From assembly GCA_937898885.1 (NCBI GenBank), contig CALDKD010000103.1, forward strand, positions 1-45,559: a DNA stretch of 45,559 nucleotides, in the 5' to 3' direction. Of the stretch, positions 15,734-24,288 are shown one piece after another. Below the pieces are notes generated by a model. It was given only the letters and a program-made list of their open reading frames with translations, ran no database searches and was not told the origin of the DNA. The position numbers and the translations under genes are program-made. Numbering within the stretch: position 1 is the first letter of the stretch; the number at the start of each line of letters is the position of its first letter. Source of the stretch: an uncultured Bacteroidales bacterium (GTDB taxonomy: Bacteria; Bacteroidota; Bacteroidia; Bacteroidales; Bacteroidaceae).

Positions 15734-16822
15734 TTAAAAAGAGTACAGGAACTTGAATGAGAAGCCATCCATCGGAATGAGGACCGTAGCGCTTTGGGCT
15801 TTCCTGTGCTTGTTGATACGGACAACACCTTCGTAATACTCTCCGGACTTTATGGATTGGCTGTGCAGGTATTCGCTTAGTCTCTCCTCGCGCTCATCGG
15901 CCAGCTCTTTCAGCTGGGGCTCCATCTTCTTGGCTTTGGCGCCCTCAACCAAGATGCCAAGCACATCAAGACCGATGCGCTCCGGACTGTCGTACCGATA
16001 GCCGTATGAGCTGCTTCTTATTACAGAGCCAAGCTCTGACAACGCTCTGGTGCCGGACTGCTGCTCTGCAATGTAGTAGTCGTTGCTGGCCAGATAGTCG
16101 GCATATTCACCCTTGCTCACCAGGGAGTACTCCTTATACTCTACGTTTTTTCCTTTCGGAATGTCGCATACAACGGAAATCTTGCTCACATCCAGCATTA
16201 CGCCGTGGTCAGATTGGTTGTCTACTGCGATTGAGATGTTGAAAGCCTTGTCTGAGTATGTATCGAAAAACGATGTGACGATTACATTGTCGTGAATGAT
16301 GCTCACGTATGTGTGCCCGTCCAAGGTTATCCTGGTGTATTTGTTGTAGGGGGTGGAGGTGATGAAACGCTCCTGGTCAACTGATGCGTCGGTCCCTGGG
16401 TCAATCCTCACACCGAAAAAGTTGAAAGCGGTCTTGGACGCTTTGTTCTCAATTATGTCGAACGGGGCATCGGCAGGGAATTTCTCAAACTGCATGACGA
16501 AGTTGAGCTCCTCCCCATCGTCGGTAAGATATGCGTACTCCTGCTCCGCCTCATCGAATATGGGCATATTATATGTGCCCAACAACTTGTATCTCATACC
16601 GCCGGCGTTGACGTACGTATCCCGGCCAAGCATAAGTGTCCTTATCCCCTCGCTGCCCTGTTTGGTGTAAACGGCATAGACGGTGGTGCAACTGTCAGTC
16701 TGTGCCACATATTTCAGATTTATGTACTGGTATCCTTCATTGACTGAGGTTACGGGGTGTTGCGCGCTGGCGGTAAACGCAAGACAGCACAAGACAAACA
16801 AAGTGCTGAATACTCTCTTCAT
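15734..16822 (-). CDS. Secreted protein of unknown function
   Basis: A 362-residue protein with a signal peptide (MKRVFSTLFVLCCLAFTASA-Q). I do not recognise a family. The mature part contains a β-rich half (EGYQYINLKYVAQTDSCTTV; YVNAGGMRYKLLGTYNMP; FFGVRIDPG) followed by a region with SIAVDNQSDHGVMLDVSKI and a charged helix (KKMEPQLKELADEREERLSEYL), ending in a hydrophobic VLIPMDGFSFKFLYSF. The C-terminal Phe and alternating strand could suit membrane insertion, but evidence is slight. Its ATG overlaps the stop of the AlaX-like gene by four bases (ATGA at 16819-16822), so translation is coupled. Confidence 0.55.
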   Translation of the reverse strand: MKRVFSTLFVLCCLAFTASAQHPVTSVNEGYQYINLKYVAQTDSCTTVYAVYTKQGSEGIRTLMLGRDTYVNAGGMRYKLLGTYNMPIFDEAEQEYAYLTDDGEELNFVMQFEKFPADAPFDIIENKASKTAFNFFGVRIDPGTDASVDQERFITSTPYNKYTRITLDGHTYVSIIHDNVIVTSFFDTYSDKAFNISIAVDNQSDHGVMLDVSKISVVCDIPKGKNVEYKEYSLVSKGEYADYLASNDYYIAEQQSGTRALSELGSVIRSSSYGYRYDSPERIGLDVLGILVEGAKAKKMEPQLKELADEREERLSEYLHSQSIKSGEYYEGVVRINKHRKAQSATVLIPMDGFSFKFLYSF

Positions 16823-17295
16823 ATAATCTCGCTTTTAGGAAATACACGGAAAACAATTCTGAATGAGCCCTCGTTGAAACTGGTGCTGGTTATGCGGAAC
16901 TCGCCAATCTCTGCGGTGGAGGCAACGTGGGCGCCTATGCAGGGGCATACGTCATAGTCTCCTATCCTTACAAGGCGAAGCGTCTCACTTGCATCCTGCG
17001 GCAGCTTGTCAAGTTTGACTCCGGCCGGAACCTGGTCTCTTGTGACAAACTCGAATGTTACAGGCAGGTCTTCTGCTATCAGGGCGTTTATGCGACTCTC
17101 TATATCGGCAATCTGACTCTCCGTGGGGCACTCGCTCAGGTTGAAGTTGATTTTGCTTTTCCTGCGCTCTATGTGGGCGTTCCTTGAACGCTCGCAACTG
17201 AACATCCTGACCATAGTCTGGTTCAAGAGATGCTCTGCGGTGTGCGCGGGCTCAAACTCGCTCTTGTTGTGCGCGTTCAATAACGGTTCCTCCAT
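16819..17295 (-). CDS. AlaX-type alanyl-tRNA editing protein
   Basis: A 158-residue cytosolic protein. It has the zinc-binding and catalytic set of the AlaRS/ThrRS second additional (SAD) domain: HTAEH (His18, His22) and CPCIGAH (Cys119, His123), with the strand SKINFNLS between. AlaX proteins hydrolyse mis-aminoacylated tRNA(Ala), usually Ser- or Gly-tRNA(Ala). The length fits the small AlaX class without the N-terminal glycine-rich AlaRS domain. It lies 18 bases after the NCS1 permease and overlaps the next gene, so it is in a mixed operon whose genes do not form an obvious pathway. Confidence 0.85.
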   Translation of the reverse strand: MEEPLLNAHNKSEFEPAHTAEHLLNQTMVRMFSCERSRNAHIERRKSKINFNLSECPTESQIADIESRINALIAEDLPVTFEFVTRDQVPAGVKLDKLPQDASETLRLVRIGDYDVCPCIGAHVASTAEIGEFRITSTSFNEGSFRIVFRVFPKSEII

Positions 17296-17313
17296 ATTAA
17301 ATAGCCTGTATTG

Positions 17314-18573
17314 TCATTCCTTCTTGCAAATAAACTCACCTGCAAGGAATATGATGGCGGCGACTACCATTCCGTTGATGGATGCGATTCCCCAGTGGAC
17401 CAGGTTGGCCACAGTGGCGCCGGCTATAACTCCGGTCACAGAAAACCAGTTAACTGTCTTTATCTCATAACTTCCGTCAAGATATGCCTTGCGATGCAGG
17501 AAATAGCTGAGAGCTATAATCATACCGATTGGAGGCAGCGTGCAGTTGAGAATGTTCAGCCAGTCGCAGAAATTCCAGTAGAGCCATACTGCGGCAATAG
17601 TACCTATCAGGCCAGCCACCAGTACCATAGTGCTCTTTTTGAAACCCAGGATATTGCTCAGGCCAAGACCTGATGAGTAAAGAGCGTTGTCGTTGGTAGT
17701 CCAGATGTTGAGGCCGAGAACTATGACGGCAGACCAGAAAAGGCCTAAGTTCAGCATAACCTCGAAAATGTCGTTTCCGCCCACATAGATGCTTGATACG
17801 GCACCGAAGAAGAACATCAGCGAGTTTCCGATGAAGAATGCTATCACGGTGGAAATGAGACCTACCTTGGCGCTTCCTGCAAAGCGGGAGAAGTTCGGTG
17901 TGGCTGTGCCGCCGGATACGAAACTGCCCACAACCAGTGCCGCACCTCCGAATAGTGACAAATCTTTTGTGCCTTGTGAGAACTGCTCTATGAGGCCTGA
18001 GTCTCCGCGCATTATTGCCAAAACCATAGCCAGCGTGCCCAGAATGGCAACCAGAGGAACGGCTATGTAGCTGATGATGGTAAGGCTGCGTATGCCGAAG
18101 TATGCCGATGCCGTCATAAGAATGCCCGCCAGCACCACCAGACCATATCCGGCCAGAGGCATGTGGTCTGGCGTAACCTCCAGGCCTAGAACCTCTTTCG
18201 CGATTGGGATGGCGAACATTGCCAGACCGACTCCGAACCAGCCTATCTGTGTGAAGCTTATCATCGCGCTTGGCAGCCAGCTGCCTTTCTTGCCGAAACT
18301 GCGGTGGGCCAGCATGTCAAGTGTGAGTCCGCTCTCAGCGCCAATCCAGCCAAGCGTGCCGGTATAGACGGCAAGAATCAGGCCGCCCAGGAGCAATGCC
18401 TTGATAAACCCGCTGAAATCAAGTCCGTTGGCAAGGTCCTGGCCGCACCACATACTTGCAGAGAAAAAAGTGAAGCCGAGCATCACCATAAATATGCTGG
18501 TGTTGCTCTTTCGCTTGCTCTCGTCAATTCTGCCGTTCGTGAAGTCGTAATCTACTTTCTGTAAATTTTTCAT
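17314..18573 (-). CDS. NCS1-family nucleobase permease (cytosine permease-like)
   Basis: A 419-residue membrane protein with about 12 hydrophobic segments. I start it at ATG 18573 (MKNLQKVDYDFTNGRID); the longer frame overlaps the upstream gene's end. Family features: MVMLGFTFFSASMWCGQDLA in the first helix, GWIGAESGLTLDMLAHRSFG, then ISFTQIGWFGVGLAMFA, FVSGGTATPNFSRFA and LGLNIWTTNDNALYSSGLG, all typical of CodB-like transporters. It would import cytosine or a related base with Na+ or H+. It lies 17 bases downstream of a phosphoribosyltransferase-like gene, which suggests uptake coupled to salvage. Confidence 0.85.
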   Translation of the reverse strand: MKNLQKVDYDFTNGRIDESKRKSNTSIFMVMLGFTFFSASMWCGQDLANGLDFSGFIKALLLGGLILAVYTGTLGWIGAESGLTLDMLAHRSFGKKGSWLPSAMISFTQIGWFGVGLAMFAIPIAKEVLGLEVTPDHMPLAGYGLVVLAGILMTASAYFGIRSLTIISYIAVPLVAILGTLAMVLAIMRGDSGLIEQFSQGTKDLSLFGGAALVVGSFVSGGTATPNFSRFAGSAKVGLISTVIAFFIGNSLMFFFGAVSSIYVGGNDIFEVMLNLGLFWSAVIVLGLNIWTTNDNALYSSGLGLSNILGFKKSTMVLVAGLIGTIAAVWLYWNFCDWLNILNCTLPPIGMIIALSYFLHRKAYLDGSYEIKTVNWFSVTGVIAGATVANLVHWGIASINGMVVAAIIFLAGEFICKKE

Positions 18574-18590
18574 ATTGTCTGTTGTTTTTA

Positions 18591-19673
18591 TTAATTGAAT
18601 CGCCGCATATTGTAGCTGAACTCTCTCAGGCGTTCCTGACATATCTCTTTCAGTGAGCGTGTCAGGCTGCGCTCAATGAACTCCATCTCCTTATTGTAAA
18701 GAGCCTCGTTTTTGTCTGATTCCGGCAGATGCGTGATTTTGAGCCACTCTTTGTAGCTGACGGGATATCCGTATCCTGCCTTCTCCTCTATGAATGCCTT
18801 GAGATCCGAGCTGTCGGCTACATTCAAAAGTGATTCCCAGTAGTCAATGACCTCCTCGATGTGGGCAGGTATCTCATATCGTCTCGCGCCACCGTCGTAA
18901 ATGATGCATTTCTCGAACAGGGCGTTGTCGTCATCCATTATATACGAGCGGAAATCGGGTGATATTATACCGTCTTTCCATCCGAAATCAATGTCCGGGA
19001 AGTTTACTCCTGTCACGCCCTTGTCCTGATATACGGAGAAAACGCCCTCGTAGAAAAAGCATTGGAAACCTTGGAACTGTGGCCAGAGAGTACGGAGCCA
19101 GACGGTAAGCTCCTCTAGTAATGTTATGGCCTTGGTTCCGCCTATTGTAAAGAATATTATCTTCCTTACGCTGCCGCCCCGCTGGTTGATGGCGCTCGCC
19201 ACTTTCCTCATGCAGTGACTCAGGGTGTCGCCGGACGCTATGATGTCACCAATCATCAGAATGCAGTCCTTCTCAATATGAAGCTTCTCATATTTGATGT
19301 CGAGACCCGTGATGACGCCATTCTCAATTACTCTCTCGCACGATACGAAATTGATGTTATTCACTTGTATGCCGCTTTGATGGCAACATTCCTCCAAGGG
19401 GTAGTTGAGCCCTCCGCGAAGTATTGTGAGAATACTTACCCCGTTCTTGAAATCATCACTGCAGATGTGCTGCAATGCTACTCTTGTGGCATCAACGGTG
19501 GCCAGATAGGAATCGTACCCTACAACCTCGGGCGATGCCATAAGGCGCCTTGAGGCGGGGCTTGAGAGAATGAAATACCTGTTCGTGAATTTTTCTGACG
19601 ATATCTTGTATGCGGAGATGCCTTCTGCGTGCAGGATGTCGCTTAATGTGGCTTCTCTCAGTGCTGTTGACAT
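18591..19673 (-). CDS. Phosphoribosyltransferase-like protein
   Basis: A 360-residue cytosolic protein; start at ATG 19673 (MSTALREATLSDILHAEG), 28 bases after the -7 element. Residues about 50-190 show a type I PRTase core: VATRVAL-like helix, SILTILRGGLNYP (PPi loop region), and ILMIGDIIASGDTL (about 138-151), the PRPP loop, in which the usual first acidic residue is Gly. Residues about 215-360 form an added domain with FPDIDFGWKDGIISPDFRSY and GYGYPVSYKEWLKITHLP that I do not recognise. The gene leads an operon with a CodB-like permease, so a role in nucleobase salvage is likely. Other roles using a PRTase fold (regulator, nucleoside-modification enzyme) remain possible. Confidence 0.65.
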   Translation of the reverse strand: MSTALREATLSDILHAEGISAYKISSEKFTNRYFILSSPASRRLMASPEVVGYDSYLATVDATRVALQHICSDDFKNGVSILTILRGGLNYPLEECCHQSGIQVNNINFVSCERVIENGVITGLDIKYEKLHIEKDCILMIGDIIASGDTLSHCMRKVASAINQRGGSVRKIIFFTIGGTKAITLLEELTVWLRTLWPQFQGFQCFFYEGVFSVYQDKGVTGVNFPDIDFGWKDGIISPDFRSYIMDDDNALFEKCIIYDGGARRYEIPAHIEEVIDYWESLLNVADSSDLKAFIEEKAGYGYPVSYKEWLKITHLPESDKNEALYNKEMEFIERSLTRSLKEICQERLREFSYNMRRFN

Positions 19674-19700
19674 TTGTTCCCAGTTTATTGTACTGGAATG

Positions 19701-19708
19701 CAAAGTTA
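19701..19708 (-). promoter_or_regulatory. -7 element of the salvage/AlaX operon
   Basis: The minus strand reads TAACTTTG followed by C, 28 bases before ATG 19673. No matching -33 TTTG at the usual distance. It probably drives the genes from 19673 to 13834. Confidence 0.55.
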
Positions 19709-19876
19709 ATCAAGTATGGAATAATATTGAAGAGGAGCGTTTGTAAAGTTGCGACTTGTTGAAAACTTGTGTCTGTCAGGATTTTTCATCCTTGTATCGC
19801 CTGGCTGCGACAGGCCTTGCCTTCCCGTCTCCTCAAATCCTCTCCTTGAAATATCTATATTATTATTTTTATTAAC

Positions 19877-19884
19877 TACCTTTG
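19877..19884 (+). promoter_or_regulatory. -7 element of the DUF362/exporter run
   Basis: TACCTTTG followed by C, 23 bases before ATG 19907, after an AT-rich stretch. No -33 at 19-21 bases. Confidence 0.55.
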
Positions 19885-19906
19885 CGGCAACAAATAAATG
19901 TGCATA

Positions 19907-21037
19907 ATGGAAAAGTCAAAGGTTTATTTTTCGGACTTCCACACAATTGCGTTGGGAGACGGCATACCAAAAAAACTGTATAAGCTTGTCAAGGCTGCCG
20001 GAATAGGTGACATTGATATGAAAGGCAAGTTCGTGGCCATCAAGACTCATTTCGGCGAGCTTGGAAATCTTGGTTTCCTTCGTCCGAACTATGACCGCGT
20101 TCTGGTGGATGTGGTCAAGGAGTTGGGTGGCAAGCCTTTTCTTGTGGATTGCAATACCCTGTATGTAGGCTCTCGCAAAAATGCGTTGGAGCATCTTTAC
20201 TGCGCCTGGGAAAACGGATTCACGCCGATGACTGTGGGGTGTCCGCTCATCATAGCTGACGGTCTGAAGGGTACTGACGATATTTCCGTGCCGGTAAAGG
20301 GCGGAGAGTACATCAAGGAGGCCTTGATAGGACGTGCCATTATGGATGCTGATATAATCATCAGCCTCTCTCACTTTAAGGGACACGAGAATGTAGGCTT
20401 TGGCGGCTGCATAAAGAACATCGGTATGGGATGCGCGTCGCGTGCCGGAAAGATGGAGCAGCATAATCACGGCAAGCCTCAGATTGACAAGGAGCTTTGC
20501 CGCGGATGCCGTCTGTGCCAGAAAGCGTGCGCAAGCAATGCCCTGGAATTCGATGACAAGGCACGCAAGATGAGTGTGAATCTGGAGAAATGCGTTGGTT
20601 GCGGCCGCTGTATAGGTGCCTGCAATTTCGATGCTGTCAGCTTTATGGAGTACAATGCGAACGATATGCTTTGCCGCCGTATGGCCGAGTATGCCAAGGC
20701 CGTGCTGGACGGAAGACCCTCATTCCACGTGTCTGTGGTACGCGACATCTCTCCGAACTGTGACTGCCACTGCGAGAATGATGTTCCGATACTTCCGGAT
20801 CTGGGCATGTTCGCGTCGTTTGACCCGGTGGCACTTGACTGGGCCTGTGTGGATGCTTGCCTGGCCGCCACTCCGCTGCCTGGCAGCCAGCTTTACAATA
20901 ATATGCATAAACCTGGTTTTGTGGACCATCACGACCACTTCAAGAACTCTAACCCTGAGATTGAGTGGCGCGCGTGCCTGGAACACGCCGGCAAGCTGGG
21001 ACTCGGTTCCCGTGAATACGATTTGGTAAAGATGTAA
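19907..21037 (+). CDS. DUF362 protein with two 4Fe-4S clusters
   Basis: A 376-residue cytosolic protein; ATG 19907 (MEKSKVYFSDFHT) fits the domain start better than the in-frame ATG nine bases upstream. The DUF362 domain fills about 1-185 (KTHFGELGNLGFLRP; DADIIISLSHFKGHENVGFGG). Two ferredoxin motifs follow: CRGCRLCQKAC and CVGCGRCIGAC, each CxxCxxCxxxC. A C-terminal part has a Cys-rich NCDCHC and a FASFDPVALDWACVDAC motif that belongs to the DUF362 family. The family is thought to handle electron transfer or cluster delivery; its exact reaction is not known. The gene precedes the exporter genes by 25 bases. Confidence 0.85.
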   Translation: MEKSKVYFSDFHTIALGDGIPKKLYKLVKAAGIGDIDMKGKFVAIKTHFGELGNLGFLRPNYDRVLVDVVKELGGKPFLVDCNTLYVGSRKNALEHLYCAWENGFTPMTVGCPLIIADGLKGTDDISVPVKGGEYIKEALIGRAIMDADIIISLSHFKGHENVGFGGCIKNIGMGCASRAGKMEQHNHGKPQIDKELCRGCRLCQKACASNALEFDDKARKMSVNLEKCVGCGRCIGACNFDAVSFMEYNANDMLCRRMAEYAKAVLDGRPSFHVSVVRDISPNCDCHCENDVPILPDLGMFASFDPVALDWACVDACLAATPLPGSQLYNNMHKPGFVDHHDHFKNSNPEIEWRACLEHAGKLGLGSREYDLVKM

Positions 21038-21062
21038 TGGCGGGCATTTCCGCCGGCGGACA

Positions 21063-21737
21063 ATGATAGATTTCAAGGGAGTTCATAAGACATATCCGGG
21101 AGCTGAGCCGCTCCACGTGTTGAAAGGTATTGACCTGCATATTGATGAGAGTGAGCTGGTGAGTATTGTAGGCTCCTCTGGGTCGGGTAAGTCCACTATG
21201 CTGAACATAATGGGCATAATTGACTCATACGATGAGGGCGAGTATCATCTGGCGGGCCATCTGATAAAGGGACAGAGCCGTATGGAGCAGTCGCGTCTGA
21301 GGAATGAGCTGATAGGCTTTATTTTCCAACGCTATAACCTGATATCTTTCAAGAACGCGATGGAGAATGTCGCGCTCCCGCTGTACTACAGAGGCGTAAG
21401 CCAGAAGGAACGCAACCGCATAGCGATGACTTACCTTGAGAGGGTGGGGCTTGGCTCACACTGGGATCATCTGCCAAGCCAGATGTCCGGCGGCCAGCAG
21501 CAGCGTGTGGCCATTGCCAGGGCTCTGGCCATGCATCCCAAGATTATTCTGGCCGATGAGCCTACCGGCGCTTTGGACAGCGTCACCACCCAGGATGTGA
21601 TGAATATCCTGAAGGAAGTCAACAAGGACGAGAGACTGACTATGATCATAGTTACTCACGAGGCCTCCATCGCCGCACAGACTCACAGACGCGTCACTTT
21701 GAGCGATGGGCTGATAATAGACGACTGCAGGCTATGA
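21063..21737 (+). CDS. ABC transporter ATP-binding protein (MacB/LolD type)
   Basis: A 224-residue ATPase with Walker A GSSGSGKST, Q-loop FIFQRYNLI, signature SGGQQQR, Walker B IILADEPTGALD and the switch His in IIVTHE. Length and the LISFKNAMENVALPL segment fit the LolD/MacB clade that works with FtsX-type permeases and does not itself move substrate through a channel (mechanotransmission type). It overlaps the first permease by four bases (ATGA at 21734-21737), so they are translated together. It energises the tripartite exporter encoded by the next four genes. Confidence 0.92.
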   Translation: MIDFKGVHKTYPGAEPLHVLKGIDLHIDESELVSIVGSSGSGKSTMLNIMGIIDSYDEGEYHLAGHLIKGQSRMEQSRLRNELIGFIFQRYNLISFKNAMENVALPLYYRGVSQKERNRIAMTYLERVGLGSHWDHLPSQMSGGQQQRVAIARALAMHPKIILADEPTGALDSVTTQDVMNILKEVNKDERLTMIIVTHEASIAAQTHRRVTLSDGLIIDDCRL

Positions 21738-22978
21738 GAGAGATGCTGGCTGAGGTGTTCGCCTCCATCAGAATGAACAAACAGAGAAGCATTCTGGCGG
21801 GTGTATCCACAGCCTGGGGTATCTTTATGCTGGTCGTGCTGCTCGGCGCGGGCCAGGGACTCATCCGTGGCATCAGCTCGAACTATGATTATATGAGCCG
21901 TAATATAATGCGCATCGTTCCCGGTACTACCGCGATGCCGTATAACGGCCGTCAGGAGGGACGTGACATAATCCTGACCTCGGACGATGGGGAGTTCCTG
22001 GCTAATGAGTTCCCCGATGTGGTGTCCAGGGTGCTCCCGATGATCAGGCAGGACATTCAGGCGTCACGTGGAAAATACAACACCGTCACACAGTCCTGTG
22101 GCGTAGTTCCCGGCTATATGGACTGCCGGTATATCCGCATTTTTTGCGGACGTGACATCAACGATCTTGATATTCAGGGACGGCGCAAGGTGTGTCTGCT
22201 CTCCAGACGTATGGCGTCGTTGCTGCTCTCGTCCGATGGCGAGGATGCCCTTGGAAAATACGTGCAGCTTGGAGGCGTGCCGTTTATGGTGATCGGAATA
22301 TATGAGTCTGTGCGCAGCTACATTATGGTCAACGACGTATATGTGCCACTCTCAACCTCTATGTTCATCTGGCGCCCGTCCGGACATTACGATGAGATTT
22401 GTCTTTTCCTGGAGGGATTGGATACGAAGGAGGCCAACGAGGAGTTCAAACAACTCGTGTTTGAGACTATGGGCAAGCACGAGGGCTATGATGTGCGGGA
22501 TATTGCCGCATTGTCTCTGGAGGAGAATATGGATTTCTATCTGATGGTTACCGGACTGCTTGGCGTTGTGTCTCTGGCGATATGGTGCATAGGCATTCTG
22601 GCGCTTGTCTCTGGCGTGGTAGGCGTGGGCAACATAATGTTCATATCCGTGAAGGAACGTACGTTTGAGCTTGGCTTGCGAAGGGTGATGGGCGCGTCGG
22701 ACCTCTCCATCATGGGCCTTGTGCTCATTGAGGCTGTGATAACGATGCTGATATTCGGATATGTGGGAATGATGTCGGGTATCGGTCTCATGCGTCTCAT
22801 ATCCGCATCCACAGCGGATATGGGAAATGATACCTACAGCGTGTTCGGCAGTATGGATGTGAAAGTATCCATCGTGATTGCCGCTAATGTGGTGCTTGTC
22901 ATAGGCGGAATCATTGCGGGATGGGCTCCCGCACGCCATGCCATACGTATGGAGCTTACTGATGCCTTAAACTCGTAG
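21734..22978 (+). CDS. MacB-type ABC permease 1
   Basis: A 414-residue permease with the MacB/FtsX plan: one N-terminal membrane helix (ILAGVSTAWGIFMLVVLLGAG), a large periplasmic domain (about 45-270, MacB_PCD type, with YDYMSRNIMRIVPG and LGKYVQLGGVPFMVIGIY), then three C-terminal helices ending GWAPARHAIRMELTDALNS, the family's PAxxAxxxxxxxAL box. It probably pairs with permease 2 as a heterodimer, since the two genes are consecutive with a single ATPase. Substrate is not predictable; related systems export peptides, lipids or drugs. Confidence 0.9.
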   Translation: MREMLAEVFASIRMNKQRSILAGVSTAWGIFMLVVLLGAGQGLIRGISSNYDYMSRNIMRIVPGTTAMPYNGRQEGRDIILTSDDGEFLANEFPDVVSRVLPMIRQDIQASRGKYNTVTQSCGVVPGYMDCRYIRIFCGRDINDLDIQGRRKVCLLSRRMASLLLSSDGEDALGKYVQLGGVPFMVIGIYESVRSYIMVNDVYVPLSTSMFIWRPSGHYDEICLFLEGLDTKEANEEFKQLVFETMGKHEGYDVRDIAALSLEENMDFYLMVTGLLGVVSLAIWCIGILALVSGVVGVGNIMFISVKERTFELGLRRVMGASDLSIMGLVLIEAVITMLIFGYVGMMSGIGLMRLISASTADMGNDTYSVFGSMDVKVSIVIAANVVLVIGGIIAGWAPARHAIRMELTDALNS

Positions 22979-22982
22979 CCTT

Positions 22983-24248
22983 ATGTTCAGCAAGGATTTC
23001 TGGAGAGAGATATGGTTTACGATAAGGCAGCAGCGCACGCGCAGCCTTCTCACCGCATTCGGAGTGTTCTGGGGGACATTTATGCTGATAGTGGTGGTAG
23101 GCGGGTTCAGCGGGCTCAACAACGGTTTCATGGGCTTGTTCAGCACTGTGGATTATGAGACTTATCTGGTACGTCCCAAGCTGACCACTCTTCCATACCA
23201 CGGTATGTCAAACAGCCGTATGTGGAATATCTATTACAAGGATTTGCCCACCATCAAGAACAAGTTCAGCAAGAATATCCGCCAGACCGGAGGCATCACT
23301 ATGATAAATGGGGACCAGCGTGTGGCGGCATCGTCCGGCCAGACAAGTTTCGCAAAGGTTGAGTGTGTGATGCCCTCTTATTTCCTGCCTATTCCTTTGG
23401 AGATGATGTACGGGCGCTTCATCAATGACATTGATATGATGCAGAAGCGGCGTGTATGCGTGATAGGGCAGAACGTCGCGGCAAAGCTATACGGCAAGGG
23501 CGTGAATCCTTGCGGACAGCAACTCCGTGTGGGCCAGTTCAGCTACAAAGTGGTGGGAGTGGTGCGCAAGACCAATACCGTTGTAGTGGTCATGGATAAC
23601 GAGGACGACCTGATACTGGTGCCATACACAACCGGCGATGCCGTATATGAGCTTGAGGGTAATCTGGATATCGCATATGCGCTGATGGATATCACTCCTA
23701 CATTGGCCGAGGACCAGAAGGCGCTTCTGGATTACGTGCGGGAGATGCATAATGTGTCGCCCGACGATGACCACGCGGTTGAGGTGGAGAGTATGCAGGG
23801 CTATGTGCAGCAGTGGGGGCTTGTATTCACCGGAGTTGATGTCATGACTTGGGTGGTCGGAATAGGAATGCTTATCGCAGGAGTCCTGGGCGTGTTCAAC
23901 ATTATGCTCATATCAATCAGGGAACGCCGTCAGGAACTTGGCATCCGCCTGTGTCTGGGCAGCAATCCGCACGGAATTGTCTGGCAGATTGTGTGTGAGA
24001 GCCTTGTGCTGACACTGTCCGCCGGGTTCGCGGGTATTGCCGCAGGACTGGGTGTCATAACATTTATGAGAAGAATGGTTGAGTCCGGGCTGGATGGAGA
24101 TGGCTTCCTGGGAATACCGCAGATACCGTTTGGCGTTACGTTGGCCGCGCTTCTTGTAATGGTTGTCGGAGGCGTGCTGGCCGGACTGCTTCCTGCCAGG
24201 AAAGTGGTTCAGGAGAATGTGATAGACTTGTTGAGCAAGGAGGAATAG
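22983..24248 (+). CDS. MacB-type ABC permease 2
   Basis: A 421-residue FtsX/MacB-type permease. The first helix includes LLTAFGVFWGTFMLIVVVGG, the periplasmic domain runs about 45-275, and the last three helices contain GVFNIMLISIRERRQELGIR, the conserved cytoplasmic loop, and end LLPARKVVQENVIDLLSKEE. It starts four bases after permease 1. The two share the same architecture but are clearly diverged, supporting a heterodimeric transporter with the ATPase at 21063. Confidence 0.9.
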   Translation: MFSKDFWREIWFTIRQQRTRSLLTAFGVFWGTFMLIVVVGGFSGLNNGFMGLFSTVDYETYLVRPKLTTLPYHGMSNSRMWNIYYKDLPTIKNKFSKNIRQTGGITMINGDQRVAASSGQTSFAKVECVMPSYFLPIPLEMMYGRFINDIDMMQKRRVCVIGQNVAAKLYGKGVNPCGQQLRVGQFSYKVVGVVRKTNTVVVVMDNEDDLILVPYTTGDAVYELEGNLDIAYALMDITPTLAEDQKALLDYVREMHNVSPDDDHAVEVESMQGYVQQWGLVFTGVDVMTWVVGIGMLIAGVLGVFNIMLISIRERRQELGIRLCLGSNPHGIVWQIVCESLVLTLSAGFAGIAAGLGVITFMRRMVESGLDGDGFLGIPQIPFGVTLAALLVMVVGGVLAGLLPARKVVQENVIDLLSKEE

Positions 24249-24288
24249 GCCTTGCCGCTTAGATATGAATAAATAAAGTAGTTCAGAT

